A model generated the notes under the pieces. The model made no database searches. It saw nothing but the letters and a program-made list of their open reading frames with translations, and was not told where the DNA came from. The position numbers were made by a program, and so were the translations under genes. From contig JAQWSU010000009.1 in NCBI GenBank assembly GCA_029243025.1, positions 120,881-184,880 of the forward strand: a stretch of 64,000 nucleotides of DNA, given 5' to 3'. This document shows positions 21,383 through 30,310 of this stretch, one piece after another (the stretch's first letter is position 1; every line of letters begins with the position of its first letter). This DNA comes from Pirellulaceae bacterium (GTDB lineage Bacteria; Planctomycetota; Planctomycetia; Pirellulales; Pirellulaceae).

Positions 21383-22279
21383 GTGTGTGGAATCGTCGGC
21401 TTGTTCTTGAAGAATCCATCCCTCCAGGGGCAGCTCGGTGCCTACATGTCTGAGATGCTCATTACGATGAGTGATCGCGGCCCTGACAGCGCAGGAATTG
21501 CGATCTACGGACAAGCGACCACCGGAACAATCAAGCTCACGGTGCAGTCAGCAAAGCCCACTAGCGATTTCCCCAAATTGCGTCGGGAACTTGCTGCACT
21601 TCTGAGCGACAAACTCGAGATGGAGGTAAATGACACCCACGCCGTGCTGCGGGTGGAAACTAGCGAGGTCCCGAGGGTGCAAGCGCGGATCGCAGAAGGA
21701 TTTGCGGATTTGCGGATCATGAGTGCGGGCGAGGCCGTCGAAATCTATAAGGAGGTGGGCCCACCGACCGAGGTGGTATACCGTTTTGGACTTGGCAAGA
21801 TGGCAGGTAGCCACGGAATTGGACACACGCGGATGGCGACCGAGTCGTTGGTCACTACGCGGGGAGCCCATCCCTTTTCCACCGGACCGGATCAGTGCCT
21901 GGTCCATAACGGGTCGCTATCGAATCACAACAACCTCCGCCGCCAGCTGCAGCGCGCGGGGATTGGTTTTGAGACCGAAAACGACACGGAAGTTGCCGCC
22001 GCCTATCTCTCTTCTCGCATCGATTGCGGGGTTTCGCTGGACGCTGCCTTGCAAGGTGCCCTGGAAGATCTGGACGGATTTTATACGTTCCTCGTCAGTA
22101 CACGCAGCGGTTTTGGCGTGTTGCGAGATCCGATTGCCTGCAAGCCCGCTGTCCTTGCCGAGAACGACGATTACGTCGCCTTTGGTTCGGAATATCGCGC
22201 CCTGGTCGTTCTGCCCGATATTGAACAGGCAACGGTTTGGGAACCGGAGCCGGCGACCGTCTATTTTTGGGAGCATTGA
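21383..22279 (+). CDS. mgsA: N-methylglutamate synthase subunit A (class II glutamine amidotransferase)
   Basis: 298 residues. The start is GTG 21383, which places the catalytic Cys directly after the initiator (MCGIVGLF), as N-terminal-nucleophile amidotransferases require; a longer TTG start at 21353 would bury it. GGAG lies upstream. Ntn/GATase signatures include MSDRGPDSAG, HTRMAT and LVHNGSLSN. It resembles GlxB, the PurF-like domain of glutamate synthase. Together with the next two genes it makes the three-subunit synthase that transfers methylamine from gamma-glutamylmethylamide to 2-oxoglutarate. The name rests on the whole gene set rather than on this protein alone. Confidence 0.88.
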   Translation: MCGIVGLFLKNPSLQGQLGAYMSEMLITMSDRGPDSAGIAIYGQATTGTIKLTVQSAKPTSDFPKLRRELAALLSDKLEMEVNDTHAVLRVETSEVPRVQARIAEGFADLRIMSAGEAVEIYKEVGPPTEVVYRFGLGKMAGSHGIGHTRMATESLVTTRGAHPFSTGPDQCLVHNGSLSNHNNLRRQLQRAGIGFETENDTEVAAAYLSSRIDCGVSLDAALQGALEDLDGFYTFLVSTRSGFGVLRDPIACKPAVLAENDDYVAFGSEYRALVVLPDIEQATVWEPEPATVYFWEH

Positions 22280-22282
22280 CGC

Positions 22283-22984
22283 ATGGCAACCTTCGACCTC
22301 GCAGATCGTGATCTGAGGGAATTGAACCAGGAATTGCACAGGCAGTCGGACTTGCTGCGCGGCGAGAACAAGGCGGAAATGCAGTGGGAGATACTCAACC
22401 CGCGAGGGAGCCATGCAGTGGCGGTCGGTATCGACGCCCCGCTGGAAGTAACCATTCGAGGAAATGTCGGCTACTACTGTGGAGGCATGAACCAGGCAGC
22501 TGCAATTCGAATCGACGGCTCGGCGGGCCCGGGAGTTGGCGAGAACATGATGTCCGGTTCGATTGCGGTGGCAGGCAACGCCAGCCAGTATGCTGGGGCG
22601 ACCGGACGGGGGGGACTGCTGGTGATCGAAGGCAACGCCTCATCGCGGTGCGGGATCTCGATGAAGGGAATCGATATTGTGGTGCGGGGCAATGTGGGGC
22701 ACATGTCCGCATTTATGGCGCAAACCGGCAATCTGATCGTGCTGGGGGATGCGGGCGATGCATTGGGAGACTCAATCTACGAAGCGCGACTCTTTGTGCG
22801 GGGCCAAGTCCAAAGCCTGGGTGCGGATTGCATTGAAAAGGAGATGCGAGAAGAACACGTTTCCTTACTGGAGAGTGTGTTGTCCCAGGCGGGCATTTCC
22901 GATCTGAAAACCAGTGAATTTACGCGCTATGGTTCGGCCCGGGAGCTTTACCATTTTGATGTCGATCAGGCCGATGCGTATTAA
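22283..22984 (+). CDS. mgsB: N-methylglutamate synthase subunit B (GXGXG domain)
   Basis: 233 residues. A right-handed beta-helix built from repeated G-x-G motifs (GNVGYYCGGMN, GNASQYAGATGRGG, GNASSRCG, GNVGHMSAF, GDAGDALGDS) corresponds to domain 3 of glutamate synthase (GlxC-like). It starts 3 nt after mgsA. This domain is structural and links the amidotransferase and FMN sites. Codon use is visibly richer in G and C at third positions than in ligA or the NRPS genes. Confidence 0.88.
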   Translation: MATFDLADRDLRELNQELHRQSDLLRGENKAEMQWEILNPRGSHAVAVGIDAPLEVTIRGNVGYYCGGMNQAAAIRIDGSAGPGVGENMMSGSIAVAGNASQYAGATGRGGLLVIEGNASSRCGISMKGIDIVVRGNVGHMSAFMAQTGNLIVLGDAGDALGDSIYEARLFVRGQVQSLGADCIEKEMREEHVSLLESVLSQAGISDLKTSEFTRYGSARELYHFDVDQADAY

Positions 22985-23017
22985 CAAAGAAAGAATCTTC
23001 AGTAGATTAGGACGACC

Positions 23018-24346
23018 GTGACTGATTCCCATCCCCCTACTAGGCCGCGTAAGTCTTCACGGTTCGACGACTACACGCTCTCCGAAATCCGTCGCGCGGC
23101 CGCGACCGGGATCTACGATATCCGGGGTGCCGGTGCGAAGCGTAAGCTGCCAAGCTTTGACGAGTTGCTGTTTCTGGGGGCGTCGATGTCCCGCTATCCG
23201 TTGGAAGGATATCGTGAAAAGTGCGCCACCGATGTGGTGTTGGGCAACCGATTTGCCAGCAAACCCCTGGAATTGAAGATCCCGATCACGATTGCCGGGA
23301 TGAGCTTCGGCTCGCTCTCAGGGCCTGCCAAAGAGTCGCTTGGTTACGGGGCGACCTTGGCCGGGACCTCGACCACGACTGGCGATGGCGGGATGACGTC
23401 CGAAGAACGGGAACACTCGCAGTTGCTGGTGTATCAGTACCTGCCTTCTCGCTACGGGATGAATCCGGATGATCTCCGCAAGGCGGATGCGATTGAGATC
23501 GTGGTTGGGCAAGGCGCAAAACCGGGCGGTGGTGGAATGTTGTTGGGCCAGAAAATTTCCCCACGGGTCGCCGAGATGCGGACGCTGCCCGCGGGCATCG
23601 ACCAGCGATCTGCCTGTCGCCATCCCGACTGGACCGGGCCGGACGACTTGGCGATCAAAATTCTCGAACTGCGGGAAATCACCGACTGGGAAAAACCGAT
23701 CTATGTCAAGGTCGGCGGGGCGCGGCCCTACTATGATACAGCGTTGGCGGTCAAGGCGGGCGCTGACGTGGTGGTACTCGACGGGATGGAGGGGGGGACG
23801 GCGGCGACTCAGGAGGTGTTCATCGAGCATGTGGGGCAGCCGACCCTTGCCTGCGTGCGGCCTGCGGTCGATGCCTTGCAGGAGCTCGACATGCACCGCA
23901 AGGTACAGCTCGTTCTCTCGGGCGGAATTCGCAACGGGGCAGACGTTGCCAAAGCACTTGCCCTGGGAGCCGATGCGGTTTCGATCGGCACCGCCGCGCT
24001 GGTGGCCCTTGGAGACAATGACCCACGATGGGAAACAGAATACAACGCCTTAGGCACGACCGCCGGTGCCTACGACGACTGGCATCAGGGGGCCGATCCG
24101 GCCGGGATTACGACCCAGGACGCCGAGCGTGCGGGGCGACTCGATCCCCAGGCGGCGGGTCGCCGTCTGGCAAATTATCTCAAGGTGATGACACTCGAAG
24201 CGCAGACGATTGCCCGCGCTTGCGGCAAAAGTCACGTCCACAACCTAGAGCCGGAAGATTTGGTGGCCCTGAGCGTGGAAGCGGCCGCGATGGCCCGGGT
24301 GCCCCTGGCCGGAACGGATTGGATTCCCGGGCAGTCGGGATTATGA
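23018..24346 (+). CDS. mgsC: N-methylglutamate synthase subunit C (FMN-binding glutamate synthase domain)
   Basis: 442 residues from GTG 23018. It is the glutamate-synthase domain 2 barrel (GlxD-like): PITIAGMSFGSLS, TGDGGMTSEE, GQGAKPGGGGMLLG, KVGGARPYYD, DGMEGGTAATQ and SGGIRNGADVAKALALGADAV give the FMN and substrate sites. The cysteine triad for the 3Fe-4S cluster of true glutamate synthase is not seen, as expected for this shorter type. It would reduce the imine formed from 2-oxoglutarate and methylamine to N-methylglutamate. Confidence 0.9.
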   Translation: MTDSHPPTRPRKSSRFDDYTLSEIRRAAATGIYDIRGAGAKRKLPSFDELLFLGASMSRYPLEGYREKCATDVVLGNRFASKPLELKIPITIAGMSFGSLSGPAKESLGYGATLAGTSTTTGDGGMTSEEREHSQLLVYQYLPSRYGMNPDDLRKADAIEIVVGQGAKPGGGGMLLGQKISPRVAEMRTLPAGIDQRSACRHPDWTGPDDLAIKILELREITDWEKPIYVKVGGARPYYDTALAVKAGADVVVLDGMEGGTAATQEVFIEHVGQPTLACVRPAVDALQELDMHRKVQLVLSGGIRNGADVAKALALGADAVSIGTAALVALGDNDPRWETEYNALGTTAGAYDDWHQGADPAGITTQDAERAGRLDPQAAGRRLANYLKVMTLEAQTIARACGKSHVHNLEPEDLVALSVEAAAMARVPLAGTDWIPGQSGL

Positions 24347-24452
24347 GGTAGGTTGGGTAATGCGAGAGTAGAAAGCCGACGGTATTGGAAGTAGACCTCG
24401 GCAATACGAGTTCAATCAAGACTCCGAAGTTTTTTTGGCAGGGGTTAAAACG

Positions 24453-25811
24453 ATGGCTGACGGCGAACAGATTCGCAAGCAAATGGCAAAAGATGGTGTG
24501 GAATTCATCCTTGCGCAGTTTGTGGATATCCACGGAACGGCCAAGGTCAAAATGGTCCCCGTTTCTAGTTTTGATAACATGCTTGACGAGGGGGCCGGTT
24601 TTGCCGGAGCGGCGGTCTGGGGTGTCGGACAGGGACCTCATTCGCACGACATGCTCGCGCGGATCGACCTAGCCAGCTACACACCGCTCCCTTGGATGCC
24701 CAATACGGCCCGTTTTGCTGCCGATTTGTTTGTGGATGCGGTCTCTTACCCGTTCTGCCCACGGACCAACTTGAAAAGAGTCTTGGCCGATGTCCGCAAA
24801 CGGGGCTATGTGTTTAATGTTGGCATGGAGCCGGAGCACTTTTTGGTGACTCGCGCTGCCGATGGCAGCATTGCACCCTGGAATCCCGATCAGGTCGACA
24901 ACCTGACCAAGCCGTGTTATGACTTCCGCTCGATGGCCCCGGCGATGGATTATCTGCAGGAGTTGACCAGCAGCCTCAACCGCCTCGGTTGGGGTGTCTA
25001 TCAGACCGATCACGAGGATGCCAACGGCCAGTTTGAAGTCAACTTTGATTTTCAGGACGCGCTAACCACGGCCGATCGGGTCACGTTCTTCAAGATGGCC
25101 ACCTCGCAGATTGCAAAAAAATACGGCGCCATCGCCACGCACATGGCCAAACCGTTTGCCGAGCAGACCGGTAGCGGTCTCCATGTTCACTTCCATCTGG
25201 CCGATGCGGAGACAGGCGAGGGTGTCTTTGAGGATCTCTCTGACGAGCGGGGCCTGGGCTGTTCGGAGCTGGCCTATCATTTTGTGGGGGGTATCTTGCA
25301 CCATGCCCGCGCGCTCTGCGCGGTGACGAGCCCGACGGTCAATTGCTACAAGCGGCTCAAATTGGGCGCCGGGTTGCAATCCAATCGAAGCGGTTATACC
25401 TGGACCCCTGCGTTCATCAGCTACGGAGACAACAATCGCACCCAGATGATCCGCACCGCCGGTCCGGGGCACTTTGAGGACCGCACCGTTTCGGCCGGAT
25501 GCAATCCCTATCTGGCCTTGGCCGCCTACGTGGCCGCCGGGATGGACGGGATTGAAAAAAAAATGCAACCGGGGGAACCCAACCTGGGCAACATGTACGA
25601 GCGCACGCTCGCCGAAATTCTCGCCGAGGGTACCAAAATCTTGCCACAGTCTTTGCAGGAATCGATCGCAGAATTGCGTCGCGACGAAGTCGTCTGCAGC
25701 GCTTTGGGCGTGATTGCCGACGAGTTTATTGAGCTCAAGAGTCGGGAATGGGAGACCTACGAAGGGCAGGTGACTGCCTGGGAGATCGATCAGTACCTGA
25801 CATTTTTCTAA
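24453..25811 (+). CDS. gmaS: Gamma-glutamylmethylamide synthetase (glutamine-synthetase-like)
   Basis: 452 residues from ATG 24453, which follows AGGGG by 8 nt (a TTG at 24435 is in frame but has no such site). Glutamine synthetase fold: FVDIHGTAKVKMVP at the N-terminus, GMEPEHFLV and NGQFEVNFD metal-ligand motifs, THMAKPFAEQTGSGLHVH (the ATP-binding KPF...GSGxHxH), NCYKRL and RYxWxPA-like GYTWTPAF. This type (GlnT/GmaS) condenses glutamate with methylamine using ATP. Position between mgsABC and mgdABCD supports GmaS over ordinary glutamine synthetase. Confidence 0.88.
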   Translation: MADGEQIRKQMAKDGVEFILAQFVDIHGTAKVKMVPVSSFDNMLDEGAGFAGAAVWGVGQGPHSHDMLARIDLASYTPLPWMPNTARFAADLFVDAVSYPFCPRTNLKRVLADVRKRGYVFNVGMEPEHFLVTRAADGSIAPWNPDQVDNLTKPCYDFRSMAPAMDYLQELTSSLNRLGWGVYQTDHEDANGQFEVNFDFQDALTTADRVTFFKMATSQIAKKYGAIATHMAKPFAEQTGSGLHVHFHLADAETGEGVFEDLSDERGLGCSELAYHFVGGILHHARALCAVTSPTVNCYKRLKLGAGLQSNRSGYTWTPAFISYGDNNRTQMIRTAGPGHFEDRTVSAGCNPYLALAAYVAAGMDGIEKKMQPGEPNLGNMYERTLAEILAEGTKILPQSLQESIAELRRDEVVCSALGVIADEFIELKSREWETYEGQVTAWEIDQYLTFF

Positions 25812-25866
25812 TAACCTTGTCACGGCTCCGCGCCCGCGGGCTAAAAAAACAGCTCCTATCCTTTCC

Positions 25867-27111
25867 ATGCCCCATCGCCTGCTCAAGTTTGGTTTCAGCA
25901 AAGACTATCCGGAGTCGCGGATGTTCCGCGCGCCGGAGCAACTTCGCAACGAATACGATGTGGTAATTATTGGCGGTGGCGGGCACGGCCTGGCAGCCGC
26001 CTATTATCTCGCCCGGGAACACGGGATCACGAATGTCGCGGTCCTGGAGCAGGGCTACATCGGCCGGGGTGGCACGGGCCGCAATACGGCGATTATCCGC
26101 TCCAACTATCTGACTCCTGAAGGAGCCCGTTTTTATCAGGCCAGCGTCGAACTGTTTCAGGATCTTTCGCGACAGTTCGACCTCAATTTGTTCTACAGCG
26201 AGCGGGGCCATTTCACCCTTGCCCATTCGCCAGCCTCGCTGCGGACCCAGCGGTGGCGTGCCGAAGTGAACAAACATTTGGGGATCGACAGCGAGTTGGT
26301 GACTCCTGCCGAGATCAAGCAAATGGTCCCGGAAATCGACCTTGATTGTGGAGGGCAGCAGCCACCAATTCACGGGGCCCTCTATCATCCCCCGGGGGCC
26401 ATCGCCCGGCACGACGCGGTCGCTTGGGGCTACGCCCGGGGTGCCGACCAGCGGGGCGTCGAAATTCACCAGCAGACACGGGTAACCGATATCGAAATTC
26501 GCGACGGGGCGGTCTGCGGTGTGCATACCGACAAAGGTTTTATCAAAACCCGCAAAGTCCTCTCCGCGGTAGCCGGTTGGACGACCGGCATCACTGAGAT
26601 GGTCTCTCTGCGGACCCCTTTGGTGATCCACCCACTGCAGGCAATGGTGACCGAGCCACTCAAGCCCTGGCTCAATAAAATTGTCGTTTCGGCCAGTTTG
26701 CACCTCTATGTGAGTCAGTCGTCGCGCGGAGAACTCGTGGCGGGTGCGTCGCTCGATCCGTACGAACTGATTTCCATGCGGTCCACCTTGGATTTTGCCG
26801 AAGGGACTGCTGGCCATCTGATCGACCTGTTCCCCATGCTCGGCGATATCAAGATCCTTCGACAGTGGGCCGGGCTCTGCGACATGACGCCCGACTTTTC
26901 CCCGATCATGGGGACCACACCGATCGAGGGTTTTTACATCGATGCCGGTTGGGGGACCTGGGGCTTCAAGGCGACGCCGATCAGCGGGTTGACGATGGCC
27001 CATACTGTGGCTACCGGGAACGACCACGAACTGATTGAGCCATTCAATCTTTCTCGGTTCAGCCGTTGGCAACTGGTAGGTGAAAAGGGAGCTGCCTCCG
27101 TAGGGCATTAA
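25867..27111 (+). CDS. mgdA: N-methylglutamate dehydrogenase subunit A (SoxB-like FAD/FMN subunit)
   Basis: 414 residues, homologous to the beta subunit of heterotetrameric sarcosine oxidase. FAD-binding dinucleotide motif IIGGGGHGLAAAYYLA at about 36-51, GRGGTGRNTAIIRSNYLT, YHPPGAIARHDAVAWGYARGA (this region holds the histidine that carries covalent FMN in SoxB), and the C-terminal DMTPDFSPIMG...GWGTWGFK block. It carries out oxidation of the N-methyl amino acid. Starts 55 nt after gmaS. Confidence 0.9.
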   Translation: MPHRLLKFGFSKDYPESRMFRAPEQLRNEYDVVIIGGGGHGLAAAYYLAREHGITNVAVLEQGYIGRGGTGRNTAIIRSNYLTPEGARFYQASVELFQDLSRQFDLNLFYSERGHFTLAHSPASLRTQRWRAEVNKHLGIDSELVTPAEIKQMVPEIDLDCGGQQPPIHGALYHPPGAIARHDAVAWGYARGADQRGVEIHQQTRVTDIEIRDGAVCGVHTDKGFIKTRKVLSAVAGWTTGITEMVSLRTPLVIHPLQAMVTEPLKPWLNKIVVSASLHLYVSQSSRGELVAGASLDPYELISMRSTLDFAEGTAGHLIDLFPMLGDIKILRQWAGLCDMTPDFSPIMGTTPIEGFYIDAGWGTWGFKATPISGLTMAHTVATGNDHELIEPFNLSRFSRWQLVGEKGAASVGH

Positions 27112-27117
27112 CGCACG

Positions 27118-27393
27118 ATGAAGATCATTTGCTGTCCCGTGAACGGTCCTCGGCCACTGCAGGAATTCCACTTTGGCGGCCAAGTTCGCCCGCTGCCTGT
27201 CACTGGCGACGAGGGCCAGTTGAGCGACGTAGAGTGGGCCGACTACGTCTTCAACCGCGCCGGCGAACCGGGCGTCCAGCGGGAATGGTGGTACCACACG
27301 CCGAGCGGTACTTGGTTTATTGCCGAGCGGGATTGCGAGAACGATGAATTCCTTCGCACCTACCTCCACGGCCAGCGGGGAACGGATGAATAA
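27118..27393 (+). CDS. mgdB: N-methylglutamate dehydrogenase subunit B (SoxD-like small subunit, zinc site eroded)
   Basis: 91 residues, the delta subunit of the sarcosine oxidase family. It matches the family as ICCPVNGPRPLQEFHFGG at the N-terminus and REWWYHTPSGTWFIAERD near the C-terminus. In known SoxD a zinc ion is held by two cysteines spaced CxxC, a histidine and a fourth cysteine in a WxHxxGC context. Here the second cysteine is Asn9 and the fourth is lost (His60 is followed by TPSGT), so zinc binding as known is unlikely. Six nt after mgdA and overlapping mgdC by 8 bp. Confidence 0.85.
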   Translation: MKIICCPVNGPRPLQEFHFGGQVRPLPVTGDEGQLSDVEWADYVFNRAGEPGVQREWWYHTPSGTWFIAERDCENDEFLRTYLHGQRGTDE

Positions 27394-30298
27394 ACGATTG
27401 CCCGAGCGTGAAGGGGAGTGGATCGACCGCGATCAGCCGGTTTCGTTTCAGTTTGAAGGCGAGTCGCATCAAGGTTTTGCGGGCGATGTGCTCGCCAGTG
27501 CGCTGTGGGCAGACGGGGTGCGGCTTTTGGGACGCAGCTTCAAATACCACCGGCCGCGCGGCATTTACAGCCTCGCCGGAGCGGATGCCAATTTGATGGT
27601 GGAAGACGGCCAGCGGACGAATCTCCGCGGCGACTTTTTGCCGATCGAAGCGGGGCTCAATGTCCGCTCGGTCAACACGGCTGGGGGACTCAAACGAGAT
27701 TGGCTTAAGATCACCGACCGCTTTGGCCGCTGGATGCCGGTTGGGTTTTATTACAAGGCATTCCATACGCCCCGGCGGCTGTTCCCCTTTTATGAAAACC
27801 AGATGCGCAAAATTGCCGGCCTTGGAAAAATCAATCCTGCCGGCAAGCGGCAGCCGTCACCCAAGGATTATGCGTTTGCCGATCTTTTGGTTGCCGGTGC
27901 AGGACCCGCAGGTCTCGCCGCCGCGATCGCTGCCGCCGAGCAGGGATTGGAGGTGTTGCTTGTCGATGAGCAGCCTCACGTGGGTGGCAGCCTCCACTGG
28001 CAACATGCGCAAGATCAGACGGCTGCCGGATCTTTGCAGGAGCTCGTGCGCCGCGCTGCGGCACTCGACAATCTTCAGATTCGCACCGGTACGCAGGTAG
28101 CCGGCTGTTACGCCGATCATTGGATCGCCCTGGTCGACGCGCAGCGGCTGACCAAACTTCGTACGCGGGCGACCCTCTTTGCCACGGGCTGTTTCGAGCA
28201 GCCGGCCGTTTTTCAGAACAACGACCTCCCTGGAGTGATGCTTGCTTCGGCCGCCCAACGCCTGATTTATCTCTATCGGGTACGGCCGTGTCGGCGGGCT
28301 GTGATCCTGGCGGCAGGCAGCGAGGGTTATCGACTTGCGCTGGATCTTCAAAAAGCCGGTGTGGAGGTGGTAGCCCTGGCGGATTTGCGCGATGAAGGCG
28401 AGGCGGGCCCGTGGGGAAAGGCGGTCACCGCGAGCGGGATCATGATTTACAAGGGCCACACCATTTACGAAGCGATTGCCAGTCGCGATAAAAATGCGCT
28501 GGCCGGCGTGATGCTCTGTCCCTTGGACAAGACGGGCGGCCCCCAGAGCATTGGCCGTGCGAAGCTGGCGTGCGACGGCGTTTTGATGAGTGTGGGCTGG
28601 ACGCCCGTGTCGGGGATCGCCTATCAGGCGGGGGTCCGGTTCCGTTACGACGCGCGTGTGGAGCAATTGGTGCCCGACAGCCTGCCGGAGCGGGTGTTTG
28701 TGGCCGGGCGGGCGGCAGGGATTTTTGAATTGGCAGATCAGCTTGCCGATGGTAACCGCGCAGGCCTAGCAGCCGCCGCAGCATGTGGTCAATTCAGCGG
28801 GAAAGTTCCCCAGCCGCTCATACCTACGGGACCCCCGCGGAGTCATCCCTATCCGATTGTTCCTCACCCGGGCAAGAAAAACTTCGTCGATCTAGATGAA
28901 GATCTACACCTGGTCGATTTTCAAAACGCCCATCAGGAGGGTTATGACAGCATTGAATTGATCAAACGCTACACCACCGTGGGTATGGGGCCGACTCAGG
29001 GCAAGCTCTCAAATGTGAATGCAGTCAGAATTCTCGCCCGGCTCAATCGCGCCACGATCCAGGAGACGGGAACCACCGTCTCACGGCCTTTTCACCAGCC
29101 CGTTTCACTCTCCAAATTGGCCGGACGTCGCCTGCACCCCTTGCGGCGGACCCCGCTGCACGGAAAACACCTGGAGTTGGGTGGGCAGATGATGCACGCA
29201 GGCACGTGGTTGCGTCCGGAATACTACAAGGTTGAAGGCAGTTCGCGCGAAGATTGTATCCTTGCCGAGGCGGAGAATGTTCGCCGTGGCGTGGGCCTGA
29301 TCGACGTCAGCACGCTCGGCAAACTGCACTTTTCTGGACCCGATGCTGGCCGCTTCCTGGAGCAGATTTATACGGGGGGCTTTTTGGATCAAAAGCTGGG
29401 CCACCTGCGATATGCCCTGGCCTGCGACGAATTGGGGATCCTGATCGAAGATAGTGTGGTGGCCCGGAAGGGGGAAAACCATTTTTACGTGACGGCGACG
29501 AGCAGTGGCGTGACCGCCTTTTACCGCGATTTGCAGCGTTGGGCACTGATCCTTGGGATGGATGTTACCTTGGTTCATGCTACGGGACAGATGGCCGCGA
29601 TCAATCTGGCCGGTCCACGATCACGCGAGGTCCTTGCGGGACTGACTGAACTGTCGCTTGCCGCAGACGATTTCCCCTATCTGGCTGTTCGCGAGGGCCG
29701 CGTGGCAGGTGTCGAGGCCACCTTGATGCGGCTCGGTTTTGTAGGTGAGCTGGGATATGAAATCCATGTGCCGGCCGGTGCGGCCTGCCACGTCTGGCAA
29801 GCGTTCCTGCAGGCGGGCCGACAGTTCGAGATCCAGCCGTTTGGGGTTGAGGCCCAGCGGTTGTTGCGGTTGGAAAAGGGCCATCTGATCGTGGGTCAGG
29901 ATACCGATGCGCTGACCCATCCTTTCGAGGTTGATTTGGGTTGGGCGGTCAAAATGGAAAAGCCGTTTTTCGTCGGTTCGAGAAGCTTGCAGATTCTCGC
30001 CGCTCGCCCGCCAGAGCGACAGTTGGTCGGTCTGGCACTCCCTGCGGATGCCACGGCGCCGCTACCGGAGGAATGTCATTTGATAATAGAGGGTAACGAG
30101 ATTGTGGGCCGCATTACCAGCGTGGCCCATCGCACGACACTCGGACAGCCCATTGCCCTGGCCTTCGTACGGCCCGCGCAGGTAGCCGCCGGCACGCAGG
30201 TCAGGATTCGCGTGGCCGCTGGCAAGCTCCTCACGGCCAGCGTGGTGCCGCTGCCGTTTTACGATCCAGACGCCTTGCGGCAAAGATTGCCAGACTAA
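27386..30298 (+). CDS. mgdC: N-methylglutamate dehydrogenase subunit C (SoxA-like large subunit)
   Basis: 970 residues from ATG 27386, overlapping mgdB by 8 bp; a longer TTG start at 27320 is rejected because it lies deep in mgdB. Domain order matches sarcosine oxidase alpha: a 2Fe-2S-like N-terminal fold without cysteine ligands (to about 100), a dinucleotide-binding domain from about 175 (LLVAGAGPAGLAAAIAAAE), and a C-terminal GcvT/aminomethyltransferase-type folate domain (about 610-970, HAGTWLRPEYYK, RRGVGLIDVSTLGK, GELGYEIHVP). The folate domain would pass the methyl carbon to tetrahydrofolate. Confidence 0.92.
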   Translation: MNKRLPEREGEWIDRDQPVSFQFEGESHQGFAGDVLASALWADGVRLLGRSFKYHRPRGIYSLAGADANLMVEDGQRTNLRGDFLPIEAGLNVRSVNTAGGLKRDWLKITDRFGRWMPVGFYYKAFHTPRRLFPFYENQMRKIAGLGKINPAGKRQPSPKDYAFADLLVAGAGPAGLAAAIAAAEQGLEVLLVDEQPHVGGSLHWQHAQDQTAAGSLQELVRRAAALDNLQIRTGTQVAGCYADHWIALVDAQRLTKLRTRATLFATGCFEQPAVFQNNDLPGVMLASAAQRLIYLYRVRPCRRAVILAAGSEGYRLALDLQKAGVEVVALADLRDEGEAGPWGKAVTASGIMIYKGHTIYEAIASRDKNALAGVMLCPLDKTGGPQSIGRAKLACDGVLMSVGWTPVSGIAYQAGVRFRYDARVEQLVPDSLPERVFVAGRAAGIFELADQLADGNRAGLAAAAACGQFSGKVPQPLIPTGPPRSHPYPIVPHPGKKNFVDLDEDLHLVDFQNAHQEGYDSIELIKRYTTVGMGPTQGKLSNVNAVRILARLNRATIQETGTTVSRPFHQPVSLSKLAGRRLHPLRRTPLHGKHLELGGQMMHAGTWLRPEYYKVEGSSREDCILAEAENVRRGVGLIDVSTLGKLHFSGPDAGRFLEQIYTGGFLDQKLGHLRYALACDELGILIEDSVVARKGENHFYVTATSSGVTAFYRDLQRWALILGMDVTLVHATGQMAAINLAGPRSREVLAGLTELSLAADDFPYLAVREGRVAGVEATLMRLGFVGELGYEIHVPAGAACHVWQAFLQAGRQFEIQPFGVEAQRLLRLEKGHLIVGQDTDALTHPFEVDLGWAVKMEKPFFVGSRSLQILAARPPERQLVGLALPADATAPLPEECHLIIEGNEIVGRITSVAHRTTLGQPIALAFVRPAQVAAGTQVRIRVAAGKLLTASVVPLPFYDPDALRQRLPD

Positions 30299-30310
30299 AG
30301 AAAGCGCCAG

